Shown here one piece after another: positions 1 through 12,282 of a DNA stretch of 64,000 bases. The DNA lies in NCBI RefSeq assembly GCF_003473485.1, contig NC_053049.1:15500001-15564000 (forward strand). Direction: 5' to 3'. A program made the position numbers and the translations under genes. Source of the stretch: Medicago truncatula. Taxonomy: Eukaryota > Streptophyta > Magnoliopsida > Fabales > Fabaceae. How positions within the stretch are numbered: the stretch's first letter is position 1; the number at the start of each line of letters is the position of its first letter. The notes beneath the pieces are model-generated. The model was given only the letters and a program-made list of their open reading frames with translations, was not told the origin of the DNA and made no database searches.

Positions 1-3000
1 CTAACTGCATCTACAACATTACAGGACTGTGTCATGACTGCTTTAAGAGACAAAACAGTCATTCTAGTTACTCATCAAGTGGAGTTTCTCTCGGAAGTCG
101 ATACTATCTTGGTAAAGTATTTCATTTGGATGTCTATTATATTACATCTGAATGTAACTAATATGATGAACTCAAATTCTAGGTAATGGAGGATGGAAAA
201 GTTATTCAATCAGGTAGTTATGAGAATCTCCTAAAATCTGGAACAGCCTTTGAACTACTTGTGAGTGCTCATAAAGTCACAATTAACGATTTGAATCAAA
301 ATAGTGAGGTTTTGTCTAATCCTCAAGACTCTCATGGTTTTTATCTCACGAAAAATCAAAGCGAAGGAGAGATTTCTAGCATCCAGGGTTCAATTGGTGC
401 TCAGCTTACACAAGAGGAAGAAAAAGTGATTGGTAATGTTGGATGGAAGCCACTTTGGGATTATATTAATTATTCCAATGGGACATTGATGTCGTGTTTG
501 GTCATATTAGGACAATGTTGTTTTTTGGCTTTGCAGACTTCATCGAACTTTTGGCTTGCTACAGCCATTGAAATTCCAAAAGTAACTGATACCACCTTGA
601 TTGGAGTTTATGCATTACTCTCTATTTCTAGTACTTCTTTTGTATATGTAAGGTCTTACTTTGCTGCACTTTTGGGATTAAAAGCTTCGACGGCTTTCTT
701 CTCAAGCTTCACTACATCTATCTTCAATGCTCCAATGCTTTTCTTTGATTCAACTCCTGTAGGAAGAATTTTAACTAGAGTAAGATATTTTCATTCCTAA
801 TAAGGGAAAATAAATCTATGTATTATTCTTCTGTTCCTTTCCTTCAGCACTATATAACTAACCTCCATAATTTTACCAATATTTTCTCTCTAATGCAGGC
901 TTCATCAGATTTGAGTATTTTGGACTTTGATATACCTTATTCCCTCACCTGTGTAGCAATTGTGGCAATTGAAGTTTTGGTGATGATTTTTGTGATTGCT
1001 TCAGTCACATGGCAAGTTCTCATTGTTGCTGTTCCTGCAATGGTTGCATTAATATTCATTCAGGTTTTTCCTTATTCAGGCTTTGGCTGTTCCATTCAGC
1101 TAGGAACTTCTTAATCATCTTTCTTTCTTTTTTCCTTAAAGAAATATTATCAAGCCACTGCAAGGGAACTAATACGGATCAACGGAACCACCAAAGCTCC
1201 AGTCATGAATTTTGCAGCCGAGACATCACTTGGAGTGGTTACCGTACGAGCATTCAACATGGTAGACAGATTTTTCAAAAACTACTTAAAACTTGTGGAT
1301 ACAGATGCTTCATTGTTCTTTCATTCCAATGTGGCAATGGAATGGTTAGTTTTAAGGATTGAAGCACTTCTAAATTTGACTGTCATCACTGCAGCTTTGC
1401 TACTCATTCTACTTCCTCAAAGATATCTATCCCCAGGTAATGCATAATTACTTTTGGCCCTTACGGAAAAACTCCCTAAATATAAGCACATTTTCAAATT
1501 ATTAGATACATTTCTACTTCCTCTAGGATATTTATACACACATGTACAAATTAATTACATTACCAAAAACTGTTGGAAATTCTCCTGTTCTGCGCAGGCC
1601 GCGTGGGATTGTCTCTTTCTTATGCTCTTACCTTGAATGGAGCCCAAATATTTTGGACTAGATGGTTTTCCAACTTATCAAATTATATCATCTCTGTTGA
1701 AAGAATCAAGCAATTCATTCACATACCAGCTGAGCCTCCTGCCATTGTGGATAATAACCGGCCGCCATCTTCATGGCCTTCCAAGGGCAAGATTGATCTT
1801 CAAGGGTTAGAGGTAATGTTGCATCTAAGTCTTCTTTTCCTCCTTAGTTTTCAATATTGTTGCCTATTTTATTCGTGACAACTAGCCAAATTTTTTTGGT
1901 ATGATAGCTGTTTTTTGTACATTGGTTTCAGGTTCGATATCGTCCTAATGCTCCATTAGTCCTTAAGGGAATCACTTGTACATTTAAAGGAGGAAGTAGG
2001 GTCGGAGTTGTTGGAAGGACCGGAAGTGGAAAAAGTACACTGATTAGTGCTTTGTTTCGCTTAGTTGAGCCTTCAAGAGGTGATATTCTTATTGATGGGA
2101 TAAACATTTGCTCAATGGGATTGAAGGATTTGAGAATGAAGCTAAGCATAATCCCTCAAGAACCAACTCTTTTCAAGGGCAGCATTAGAACAAACCTGGA
2201 CCCTCTAGGCCTGTACTCAGATGATGAAATATGGAAGGTGAATGAGCTAACTTTACAAATGGTAGAAAAATATGTATGCATTGGATGTAGTTAAAATTTA
2301 CATGAACCATTCAATAAGAACCGGTTTGATTATATATTTGATTTGTATGTTTAGGCTGTAGAGAAATGTCAGCTTAAGGAAACAATCAGCAAGCTACCAA
2401 GTCTCTTGGACTCTTCTGGTAAATCTTTGGCAACAATCTATTGCATACAACTTACTCTTTCACTTTCACCATTAACAAAACTATATAAATATACTCATCG
2501 AAGCTACGTATTCTCCTTTCTATTGTTCAATATGTGATTTTGCAAGCAATATATAAGCTAAGAAAGTCTAATTCTAATAAGTTATGCAGTGAGTGATGAA
2601 GGTGGAAATTGGAGCTTGGGACAACGCCAATTATTTTGCCTCGGAAGAGTTCTACTTAAAAGGAACAGAATTCTTGTTTTGGATGAAGCTACTGCATCCA
2701 TTGATTCAGCCACAGATGCGATTCTACAAAGAATAATTAGACAAGAATTTGAAGAATGCACAGTTATAACTGTTGCTCACAGAGTTCCAACTGTAATAGA
2801 CAGTGACATGGTCATGGTTCTATCTTATGGTATGTTAATTCCTTATTCTTCTTCGCGCTTTTATTACCTAGTACTATCCATTCCCTCGTAATTTTTGGCT
2901 GGTTTTTAAAGGGAAACTGGTGGAATATGATGAGCCTTCAAAGCTAATGGATACCAACTCTTCATTCTCTAAGCTGGTAGCTGAATATTGGTCTAGCTGC

Positions 3001-3042
3001 AGGAAGAATTCCCTTCCATATATTAGCAAGAAGCATCAATGA
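1..3042 (+). CDS. ABCC8: ABC transporter C family (MRP/ABCC8-like), 3' part
   Basis: This is a full-size multidrug-resistance-type ABC transporter, cut by the window start. Members use ATP to move glutathione or other conjugates across the tonoplast or plasma membrane. Exons by GT–AG and phase: 1-111, 183-779, 899-1063, 1142-1436, 1598-1812, 1932-2237, 2355-2418, 2590-2829, 2912-3042. Together they give 707 residues and a stop, in one consistent frame. The first exon is the end of nucleotide-binding domain 1, with the H-loop region [11 protein letters not shown]. Exons 2-5 encode the second membrane domain. Exons 6-9 encode domain 2: Walker [10 protein letters not shown], signature WSLGQRQL, Walker B ILVLDEA and H-loop VAHRVPT. 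All catalytic motifs visible here are intact, so the gene looks functional. Family is certain; assignment to the ABCC8 clade is from remembered similarity. Confidence 0.9.
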
Positions 3043-3588
3043 ATAATGTCTTAATGCAAAATAAAGATTGTAATAAATTGAAGGAAAATGGTTCACATCC
3101 CATTTTATGAGCATATAGTGGGGAATCCAAGGTTCAAACTCCGGCCTTTGCATATATAATATAATATCCTTACCAACTGAGCTAAGCTCACGAGACTCTT
3201 GAAATTATTTATATATGTATAATTGTAGATATTTCATTTTAGATGCTCTCCCTAATATATCTGTCTATTTATAATAATCTATTAAACCTGAAGCAGGTAT
3301 TGTGGAGATTCCTCTCACCAAATTCAATCAAAATTATTTTGCTGCATAATATAATTGTCTACTACTCTCATCTTTGTGTTAATATTCTTTTCAAATTTGA
3401 GCTTGAAATAATAATAGTCTACTTGTCATTAAAAAGTTATGAATACCAAAATGTAGTATGCGTTAGGTTGACCAAACAAAAGTTACTGTCATGTTTACAA
3501 CTTAGTTTCATTTTTATATAGACTAAATAAATAATTTTTTCATATTGATTTCTTTTGTATAGACTAAAAATAATTTTTTATATTTATA
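3043..3588. other. Intergenic spacer after ABCC gene
   Basis: AT-rich sequence holding the 3' UTR of the transporter gene and, at about 3106-3193, an inverted tRNA-like short repeat. No gene is seen. The reading frame at 3243-3521 is AT-rich with no recognisable protein similarity. Confidence 0.5.
3106..3193 (-). repeat. tRNA-derived short repeat (SINE-like)
   Basis: Read on the minus strand it carries an A-box-like GAGCTTAGCTCAGTTGGTAAG and a B-box-like GAGTTTGAACC about 45 bases apart, the layout of an RNA polymerase III internal promoter. At least seven relatives occur in this window. It is too degenerate for a working tRNA cloverleaf. Confidence 0.55.
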
Positions 3589-3602
3589 AGAATATTTACT
3601 TC

Positions 3603-3744
3603 CTATCCAGAAGTCCTAGCTCAACCGGCAAAATGCCAAAATTGTTAGGTCTGATGCCATGATCGAGGTTCGAACCTCGTACCTCCACTTGTGTGTGAGT
3701 TTATAATAGCTTTGTCATTTCGTCTATCTACAATTAAAAACAAA
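3603..3744 (+). repeat. tRNA-derived SINE with target-site duplication
   Basis: A-box-like TAGCTCAACCGGC and B-box GAGGTTCGAACCTCG are followed by an A-rich tail (ACAATTAAAAACAAAA). It is flanked by 14-base direct repeats, AGAATATTTACTTC at 3589-3602 and AGAGTATTTACTTC at 3745-3758, with one mismatch. This is the hallmark of LINE-driven retroposition. It belongs to a different subfamily from the other tRNA-like copies in the window and sits immediately upstream of the likely BUG22 5' leader. Confidence 0.75.
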
Positions 3745-3856
3745 AGAGTATTTACTTCTCTTTGAAACCGAACGAAGCGTAAACTAACAAGTCCCTCTTT
3801 CGCTGATTCCCCTCTCTCGCGTCCGTTGCTGTTCTTCCGGACGCTCATCATCGTAA

Positions 3857-3897
<41 letters not shown>

Positions 3898-3958
3898 TAT
3901 GTGATTTTTCCCTCTCTCTCTCTCTTTGTATGTGATTTTTCCCTCTCTCTCTCTCTCT
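3857..3958. repeat. CT microsatellite with internal 34-base periodicity
   Basis: A (CT)n run is followed by two copies of a unit containing TTTGTATGTGATTTTTCC plus a (CT)n tract. It lies at the start of the probable 5'-UTR intron of the BUG22 gene, just after a candidate donor (ATCATC|GTAAGA near 3853). Confidence 0.85.
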
Positions 3959-5070
3959 GAATTGCACTAAACCCTAATTTTGAATTAGAGAAATTATTAA
4001 GAAAGATATAGAGATACGATAGAACATTACTGCGTCTTTTCATCCATATATCTGACCCCACTTATTAGTCGGATAAGCCTTGGTTGTTGTTGTTGTATTA
4101 CCGGACGTGTCTGTCTTTGTGCAATGTTTATTATGTGACCACAGGAAAAGTTAGAACAACCACATAGAGTGTGTCTAACCTCAGGAGTTGAAACAGGAAA
4201 AATAGTATAAATGTTGTATTAAAATGAAAAACTACTTTATCTGCCAAGTAGAACAAGACCATGTATTACAATGACTTATTCAAATCCGAATAAGAAGTGC
4301 AAACAAACACGGCATAGCCCAATGTTATAGTGTTATAATCAGTGTTGTTTAATAGCAGCAGCTACAACAGTGATATACTATCAAATAGCTGCTATAGTGA
4401 CACTATAGCACTATTGTGTAGCGAAATTTGAACAATCCGCTATCCATGATCAACAACAACAATGGTTATAAATAGGCATTGCTTGTTTATGATTTAAGGG
4501 TTACCTTTGTGCGTGTGGTTGTTTTTCTCATGTTTTATTCACATACTTGTTTATTTTTCTATGTATGGTAATGATTTCTCGTAGATTTTTAAGGGTCTAT
4601 TTGCTGATTATGTTATGTTGTCCAAATATGTTATAAAAATTGCCTCTGTTGTCTAAATTATGCAGCATCGTTACCCTTCAGCACTATTACTATATGGTGG
4701 ATGGTAGCATTTAATATTAAATAGTTTCATGCCACGATATAACTTCTTTTTTTTTTTATAAAAAAACTGTGGCAATTGTGCGATAAAAGAACTTGGCTTT
4801 TCTTATCACTAAAGAATAGTGTGGCAAAATTGGGATGAAACTATGCAATGGAATATTTAATGATATCATTTCTTTAGATGTACTATATGATGGATAATAG
4901 TGAAAGTTTCATTAATGAATTATGGTTTCTTTTTGTATTCTGTTGGTACGATGTAGGTCTCCCCTCACTACTAACCCTTCATAGTAAACTAAAATTTCCA
5001 AAACATGTCATTTTTTCGTTAATAGTACTGATTTTTTTTATATTTGATGTACCTTTGTTCATTGCAGAAA

Positions 5071-7781
5071 ATGTTCAAGAACACATTCCAGTCTGGATTT
5101 CTTTCCATATTATACAGCCTCGGGTAATGATGTGGTTGGCTTGTTTATTTCATATTTCAGTTTCATATGTTTGTTGTGATTAAGGTGCTGAAATTTTGCA
5201 TTTTGTTTTCAATTTTTTTTTATTATTGTAGGAGCAAACCTTTGCAGATATGGGACAAAGAAGGTAATTGTTTTTTTGTTTGCAATGACATTAGATAGTA
5301 ATTTTTCTGCTTGCTAGAAATTTGATATGCTGAATTGAATTGATCCGAAATCATTTTACTTTGATTATTTATTCTCATTGTTGAAGTTTTGTTTAGTTGT
5401 ACTTCTGAAATGGTTAGGCTGCTGCCTTATGTGTTGCGCTGTCCATTTGGCCATGTTATGAAAGGCTGATGTGTAAATTTGTTGAAGAGTGACTGAGGGA
5501 TGAAATATGGTATTTTGACCCTCATTTGTGTTGGGAACGGGAATTGATGTATTCTGTATTTAGATCAATATATGAAGTTACCCTTTATGCAATTTATTTA
5601 GATACTCTTTCTATCCGTTGAGAAATGTTGTGCTTTGTAAGCCATCTATATTACTGTTTCAGTATGTGATTCACAATACCACCATTGCTTTTGGTGTAGT
5701 TCCTATGAAGCACGGACACCTCTAGGACTAGGCGTGTCGCGGTGTCCGACACGTGTCGAACCGGTGTCCTGAATAATTGTTTTTTTTCTTTACTTCGACA
5801 CTCCTACGACCGGTGTCCGACACCTATATAACACTCATATGAGCAGTGTCGAACAACTCAGACAAATATCTAAACAATTTTTTTTTTCTCTCTTGCTTCT
5901 GCACACCAGAGATACAGGAGTTACATATGTTTTTAGAAATATTGATCAATTAGGGGTTATAGACATTATAGTTGATTATATCATTTTTAGCTTTTTCGAT
6001 AGTAGATAAATAAATAAAGATCAAATACTATGATATCTTGCTGTAGAACTTTTTATCATGAATAAATTGCTCAAGTTAGATGTCTATATATGTATTTTAA
6101 TTTTCATTTTAAACTGTCTTTGAATAAATTAACATATATGTAGCGGTGTTGGTGTCCTATATATTTTACATTAGCGGTGTCAACGTGTCAGGTGTCTGTG
6201 TCAGAGTCCATGCTTCATATTGTAGTTCATACAAAATGGAAATTTATATTGATGAGTGGAAAAGAGAAACTTATATTAGGAATGGATACATTTATGAGAA
6301 AGTTGGAATAAAACTTATAGAGGATACGACGGCAGAAACTTGCTATATGTCATGTGGCTGTGACTCCAGTGACAAAATAAACTGGATTAAATGGAACCTA
6401 ATATTTTGGTTTAAAAGGGTAGAGAAAGAAAGACAAAAGAAAACTTAAGGAAAAACCACTAAGAAGAACTCATTGTAAATAGTATTTTTGAAAAGTTAGT
6501 TCTTGATGGAGCCCTATTGCATCAGTTGATCCATTTAATTGACTTTCTAGTAGGACAAGTCTAGGTTGTGGATACATTTTCCTTGTCTCTAGGATATTTC
6601 TTTTTCATATTAGACGCAGTTTGTGTAATATGCTTACTTGGCCTTGAAGCATGACTACATGAGAGAAATGATAGTTTAGGTAGTTTTTCTAATGCTTTGA
6701 TCTGATTCCATTAACTGGTATATTCTTTTGTTTTGTTTCTTGGTGATATTTGAGCAATGAAGTTTTGATCTGATTCCATTAACTGGTATATTCTTTAGTT
6801 TCGTTTCTTGGTGATATTTGAGCAATGAAGTTGTCTCTTAACAGTTAATTGTTTATCTTAACATACTTGTGATTTGCTTGATGATAGTAACAATTTTTTT
6901 AAACTTACGATTTTGTCTTGGGGACTCTTTTTATAGTTGTCGATGGCCATATTAAGCGACCACAAGATGAAGACATACAATCTAATGTACTGGAAATAAT
7001 TGGATCGAATATTCAGTCCACATACATTACGTGCCCGGCTGACCCAGCTGCCACACTTGGTATAAAACTTCCATTCTTGGTTATGATTGTGAAGAATCTA
7101 AAGAAGTACTTCACATTTGAGATTCAAGTTTTGGATGATAAGAATGTCAGACGACGATTTCGAGCTTCTAATTTCCAAGTGTGTAAGTCTGCCCATGTTT
7201 GTGTGTCTTGTAGGATTGCCAATCTTTCAGATGTTTAATTTCTTTCATATATATTTTGTGGTGTTCTTTCTTCCATCTAATCATATGGAGAACTTTGATT
7301 TTCTGACTAGTAACGCATTTGCATGATTCTTTCTTGCTGAAATAAACTATTTATATAGAATCACAAATACAGTGATGCTATTTCTACCTAAATTGCTGTC
7401 AATGCGCGTTACAAGTGATTTGTTTTATTATTTATATGTCATAGGCTGTCACTAGAGTAAAGCCCTACATTTGCACTATGCCACTGAGAATGGATGAGGG
7501 TTGGAATCAAATCCAGTTTAACCTGGCTGATTTTACCAAGAAAGCATATGGGACTAATTATGTGGAGACACTAAGAGTTCAGGTCCATGCAAACTGTCGC
7601 TTGAGAAGGATATACTTCTCTGATCGTCTCTACTCTGAAGAGGAACTCCCACCAGAGTTCAAGTTGTACCTTCCAATGCAGGTATGAGATGTCTGCATAT
7701 GAACAGCTTGTCTGTTTGTTTATCTTTTCATCTCAATTGCATGTCAGGTTTCACCTTGTATTGTTCATGATGCAGAAATAA
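5071..7781 (+). CDS. BUG22: BUG22/CFAP20 family protein
   Basis: Homologue of CFAP20/BUG22 (GTL3), a small, highly conserved protein first known from centrioles and cilia but retained in plants without cilia, where its role is unclear. Exons: 5071-5123, 5232-5263, 6937-7178, 7445-7681, 7776-7781. The sum is 570 nt and encodes 189 aa, the normal family length. Diagnostic stretches are [14 protein letters not shown] at the N terminus, [33 protein letters not shown] and [20 protein letters not shown]. The last exon is only AAA TAA. The first donor follows GG and the second follows AAG, both with GT; exon 3 ends CAA|GTGTGT. A non-coding first exon near 3760-3853 with an intron to about 5061 is likely (inferred). 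Intron 2 holds a TIR element at 5703-6220. Confidence 0.93.
5703..6220. mobile_element. Non-autonomous TIR element in BUG22 intron 2
   Basis: The ends are inverted copies: TATGAAGCACGGACAC at the left, and TATGAAGCATGGACTC when the right end is reverse-complemented. Exact 8-base direct repeats TGTAGTTC flank it at 5695-5702 and 6221-6228. The 8-base duplication fits hAT-type insertion; a 9-base MULE-type duplication with one mismatch cannot be excluded. The interior is rich in GTGTCGG/GACACC subrepeats and has no coding sequence. Confidence 0.7.
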
Positions 7782-9229
7782 TGAAAATGTCATGGGAGGA
7801 TGGAATTGAAGCCAGGAGATGGTTGAATGTTATGTGTAGTTGTGCATTGGCTTCCTTGCACTAAAAACTGTATTCTCTATTCTGTTTCCTCAGTCAGATT
7901 AAGTTTTAGGGTGTTTTGATGCTTTTCTGTAACATTGAACTAAATTTTACTGTTGATTTGTGCTTTTGTTGTCTTACCAAAGAAAGAGGGTTGATGTGTT
8001 CTGAATGCTAGAGAATATGTTTCTGATTCCCGATTATAGTGTTGTAACATGAAGAATAAATTCATGAATAGATGTCTTTCATTTCAGGTAGGGGTGAGGG
8101 TTGGGTAAACTATCATTGCTCCTTTTTAACTAAACAAAAAGTGATGAAACCATTCACTTACCTGACAAGAAATAGTGACACAATTCAAGTTTTTTTAATA
8201 GAAAAGATTATGTCAAATTTGCAATTAACTATAATTAGAGTGCAGGTACAATTTTGTACCAAATACCAATCATTTCAAATTTCTATTCCTTGGGAAGTTT
8301 CGCGTATCTTCAATGTCATTTTGAAGCTGTTAAGACCTGGTGAACTGGTGCCCCGAACGATTTTTTTTATCTTTAATGTACAAAGTTCAAATTTAATATA
8401 TTCACTTTTAAAGAATTTTATGTAACCGTCACTCCTATTTTCAGTATTGATCTTATAATGAGATGTCTGCGAAATGATATTGTTGAAAGATCGTACTGTA
8501 AACAATCGAAACAAAGTTTGATGAACATGGTTATAACATGAACTGCCATTCTGGTTCCCAACACTATAACCAGTAACATTCACCTACTTCGGAATGTATA
8601 ACCAGTAACATTAACTTACACTTTTTTGGTGGTTCAAGGTGAAGTTTGTTTCCTTTGATTTCCACTATGATCAGTGGAGGCAAAATCCTTTGTTCTGTCT
8701 CTCTGCTGTAACTTAATTGCTCTTTTGTTTTTATTTTTTCTCTTCTCTTTTAGTCTGCTGTAACTAAACAGGATCTTTATGTCTTCCTAAGCACACTTTG
8801 TTCTGGTTTGGTGGTTATATAAACTTCATTTTAGCCTCTTAAAAAAAACTTAACTTATAAATAACACCTCCTAAAAAAAATTATAAATAACTTCCCCAAA
8901 AAAAAACACCTTTCAATCATACAAAAGTTAGACCAAACACTATGTTTTTAAATTAAATTAATTTTATCTTCATAATTGATTTTAATTTAAAGTTAAAATG
9001 AAGCTTTTGTCTCGACAATTGATTTTTTAAAAAAATATCTCAACAATTGATTTTTTAAACTCAAATTTTTTGTTAATTTCACATTTCCTTAAATCTATCC
9101 AAATAAAAACTATTTTATACCCAATTTACTTCTATTTTTGTCAAGTATTGAATTAATTCATTATAATCAATTATTCCAACAATTAAACCAAACTCACACC
9201 TTATAATAGTTAAATCACATTCAAAACGA
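7782..9229. other. Intergenic, BUG22 3' UTR and spacer
   Basis: The first few hundred bases are probably the BUG22 3' UTR. The rest is AT-rich with no gene I can support. One AAAATATCT (evening-element-like) occurs at 9032-9040, but in such AT-rich sequence it may be chance. Confidence 0.4.
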
Positions 9230-9620
9230 GGCATTCAAAAACTTTTGTTAATAAACCAAACTCACATGATACATGAACACTATCCACCATCATCTTGTGA
9301 CGCGTCAAATTAAATGGTAGGGTATGTAGTCTTAAACTCCTAATGAAGATGGAGAACGTGATTTTCAAAGCTTATCTAACTTGTGTTTTGAGAGAAAAAA
9401 CAAAAAAGTCTTGTGAAAATGGGATCTTCATTTTAAGCCAAGAGAGCCAGCTGCTGAGATCTAAAAGAGGGACCCACAAATCCACGTGGCGCAATAGTAT
9501 TTCAGATTTAGATGGTGAGCTTTAGATCACAAAAATCTTTGCACCAAAACATTTTCAGCCACAAACTCCTCCTACCTAATATAGCATCTTTCTTTTGGCT
9601 TTTGTTTTTCATACAACTTG
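9230..9620 (+). promoter_or_regulatory. Distal copy of duplicated LNK promoter block
   Basis: This block shares GAGAACGTGATTTTCAAA, GGACCCACAAATCCACGTG, CAGATTTAGATGG and ACCAAAACATTTTCAGCCAC with 11040-11290, in the same order and orientation. It contains a G-box CACGTG at 9483-9488 and a CCA1-site-like AAAAATCT near 9530. It is probably a duplicated promoter segment of the downstream LNK-like gene, lying about 1.7 kb upstream of the proximal copy. Confidence 0.6.
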
Positions 9621-11039
9621 TTTGGATACACCAAAAAGAAAAGTTTCACATGATTTGGAAATACTAGTTATTTAATAGTGTCTTTTATAAATGATAAAAT
9701 TGTGAAGCTCGTGTGAAGGTTAAAATGGATAATATTTAAATAAAAAATGTAATTTTGCTTCTTAAGTATGAAACCACATACATAGTTTAAATAATGCATA
9801 TACAAGAAATACATACCCCTTTCTCAAAAAAAGAAAAAAGAAAAAATACAATATGAACGAAATACATTCACATTTAGGTAACACTTCAGTGACTTTGAAT
9901 TCGGTGACTTTGTCTCTATCTCATTCCAGTGCATCAAAATAATTTATTTTAATCACTCATCTATCACTTTCTCTTATCTAAAATACACTAAGTCACCAAA
10001 GTCACAAAAATACAAAATCATTCAAGTATTTCCCTATTTTTATTGTAAATTATGGTTATCTCCTAAGTTGTTATTGAAATGGTTCTTCCAATAACACAAT
10101 TTTTAAATAAATTGTTGATGAAAAGACAACTTAACCAATTTAAGAAATTTAACATTATCTTAAAATAGATCACCTACATCACTACTTATGTCCCACAATC
10201 TTGTCACAAGCCTTACCATTTCTATTTCCAAGGATATATATCTCATTCCACTAACCTTTCCCATAAGTCCTTGGATTTAACAAAAATATATATTTATTTG
10301 TGGACTGAACTGTTCTAAGTTTCATAAAAATTACCAAGTGTCACTTGAAATATCAATTGGATTTGTGTTAGACACAATAGTGATCGAAAATTTCGAATGA
10401 GGTTAAAAATCAAATATTTTTTAAGTAAGAACTAAAATAAGTAGAGTAGTTCATGAGTTGAGTTGATTTCGACCAAATTTTTATTCCGTTGAGTTGAATA
10501 AAAAACCTATATATTTTACCTCAAACTCGTATCAACCCAACTCGATACTAAACATGTTTATTTTAGTCAGATCATCAAATGAATGAAAAAGGAGGTGACA
10601 CTTACACTCGATGGAAGATTGTTAGATTTTTAAATGTGAGTGGTTAAGTCACATATCGTCTTATGAATAAAATTTTGGATTTATAAGAGAGGTGATTCAT
10701 ATACCTAACACCTTAATGTTTTAAATGCTGATGCGATGTCATCCTCTCTAGTGGTATGAAATTACCATGTACCCTCAAACTCCTCAACATTACCATTAAT
10801 TATACTATTCGAGTTTACAATTTATCTTTTAAAAAATCAATTCTATCAAGTAAAATCAATTTCAACAATTAAAATCACTTTTTTTTTCACAAGTGAAAAA
10901 TTACATTTGAAAGAGGTAAAATCAATTCTATGATTTTATCATATTCTTAACAATAATATAAAACCAAACACACATACCAACAACCAGTCACTAGTCAAAC
11001 AATACGGTAGGGTATATATCTATCTACACACAACTACAC
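9621..11039. other. Spacer between promoter copies
   Basis: AT-rich sequence separating the two promoter-like blocks. No reading frame, RNA gene or repeat I can name is visible. Confidence 0.4.
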
Positions 11040-11290
11040 AAGTGCTTATTGAGAACGTGATTTTCAAACTTCAAAGCATATCTAATAGAAATAACTTGTC
11101 TATGAAGTAAATGGTATCTTTCATTACAGACCACGAAATCATCAAAAGTTGGACCCACAAATCCACGTGTACCAATAACAAATCAGATTTAGATGGAGAA
11201 CTTTAGACCACAAACCTTAGCACCAAAACATTTTCAGCCACAAACTCATAATAAAGCATCTTTCTCTTGTCTTCTGTTTTTCTTACAAGT
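11040..11290 (+). promoter_or_regulatory. Proximal LNK promoter block with G-box
   Basis: Second copy of the conserved block described at 9230-9620, with a G-box CACGTG at 11164-11169. It lies directly upstream of the likely 5' leader (about 11290-11520, containing a CT microsatellite at 11371-11392). G-boxes are bound by bZIP and bHLH light-signalling factors, which fits the light and clock control known for LNK genes. The binding itself is inferred. Confidence 0.6.
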
Positions 11291-12282
11291 GTCCATTGCT
11301 TCTTAACTCTTCTTACGGTTTTCTATTATATTTCATTATTTTATTTCTAACAAAGCATTTGCTATAGCCGCCTCTCTCTCTCTCTCTCTCTGTGTATTTT
11401 TCACCTATCACAAAACTCATACAACAAGAAGAACTAGAACGCAATATTAACACTAGTTTCATCCTTCAAGAAGCTTTGTTCTTTTGCTAGCTTTGTTTTC
11501 ATCATCATCTGCAAGAAAAAGTATGTTTTTCTTCTTCTTTTCTCTGTTTTTTTCTTATATATTGTTATTTTTTGAGTGTTTTTATGGATGTTCATGTTTT
11601 GTAGCTTTGATGTGAAATATATGTGGTGTGTTTAAGTATTTTGATAAAGTTTTAATTTTTTTCTGGTTTTTTTGTTTTTGATGCTTGGTTTTGAAGATTT
11701 TAAAGCTTAACTGAAGTGGGTTTTGATTATTTTTGTAAGGGTTGAAAAGGGTTAAGAGTAGTGGTTCCATTAGTTTTAATTTTACTCTTTTGTATGAAGT
11801 TTCCTATGATTGGTTCAAAGAGTTTTTCCAAATCTTCAGCTTTTTGAAGTTGGCTTTTATGTAGATGAAATGCTTTTATGGTCTAGTTTCTTCAAGTTCA
11901 TGCTAAGAACTTGAATCTATTGGTTCTTTATGTACAATTCAATTCTAGTAAGTTTGTTACTTTGTTGAACTTAATCAGTGTTGTTAAATAGCGTCTATAT
12001 ATCCCACAATAGTTTGATGAACAAACTACTATTTTCTGCGATCTGCGTTGACAACACGGTTTTAAAGGGATACTGTAAGAAACCATGTTCAATTAAGTTT
12101 TCATTAATTGAGGATCTAGAAGGAGAAAGAGATTGGTGATAGATCCAACATAGTTTATAGAAGGATCATAGGATAGTTGTGTTTTAGTCTATGAGTTAGC
12201 AAACTCTACATATTTTCAATTATAAATTCCATTTTCTATATGCTGATCTTGTTATGTTTCTAACATTTACAGACTATTCACC

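Noticed and set aside
3106-3193. Functional tRNA gene
   Set aside because: A- and B-box motifs are present here and in sister copies, but the arms do not form a cloverleaf, no anticodon stem is evident, and copies have A-tails; better explained as SINE-like repeats.
3645-4061. 138-codon minus-strand frame rich in Arg/Glu
   Set aside because: It is the translation of a CT/GA microsatellite and a SINE, opposite to the probable BUG22 leader; no protein similarity.
9032-9040. Evening element AAAATATCT upstream of the LNK gene
   Set aside because: A single 9-mer 3 kb upstream in very AT-rich DNA is expected by chance; not listed as a regulatory site.
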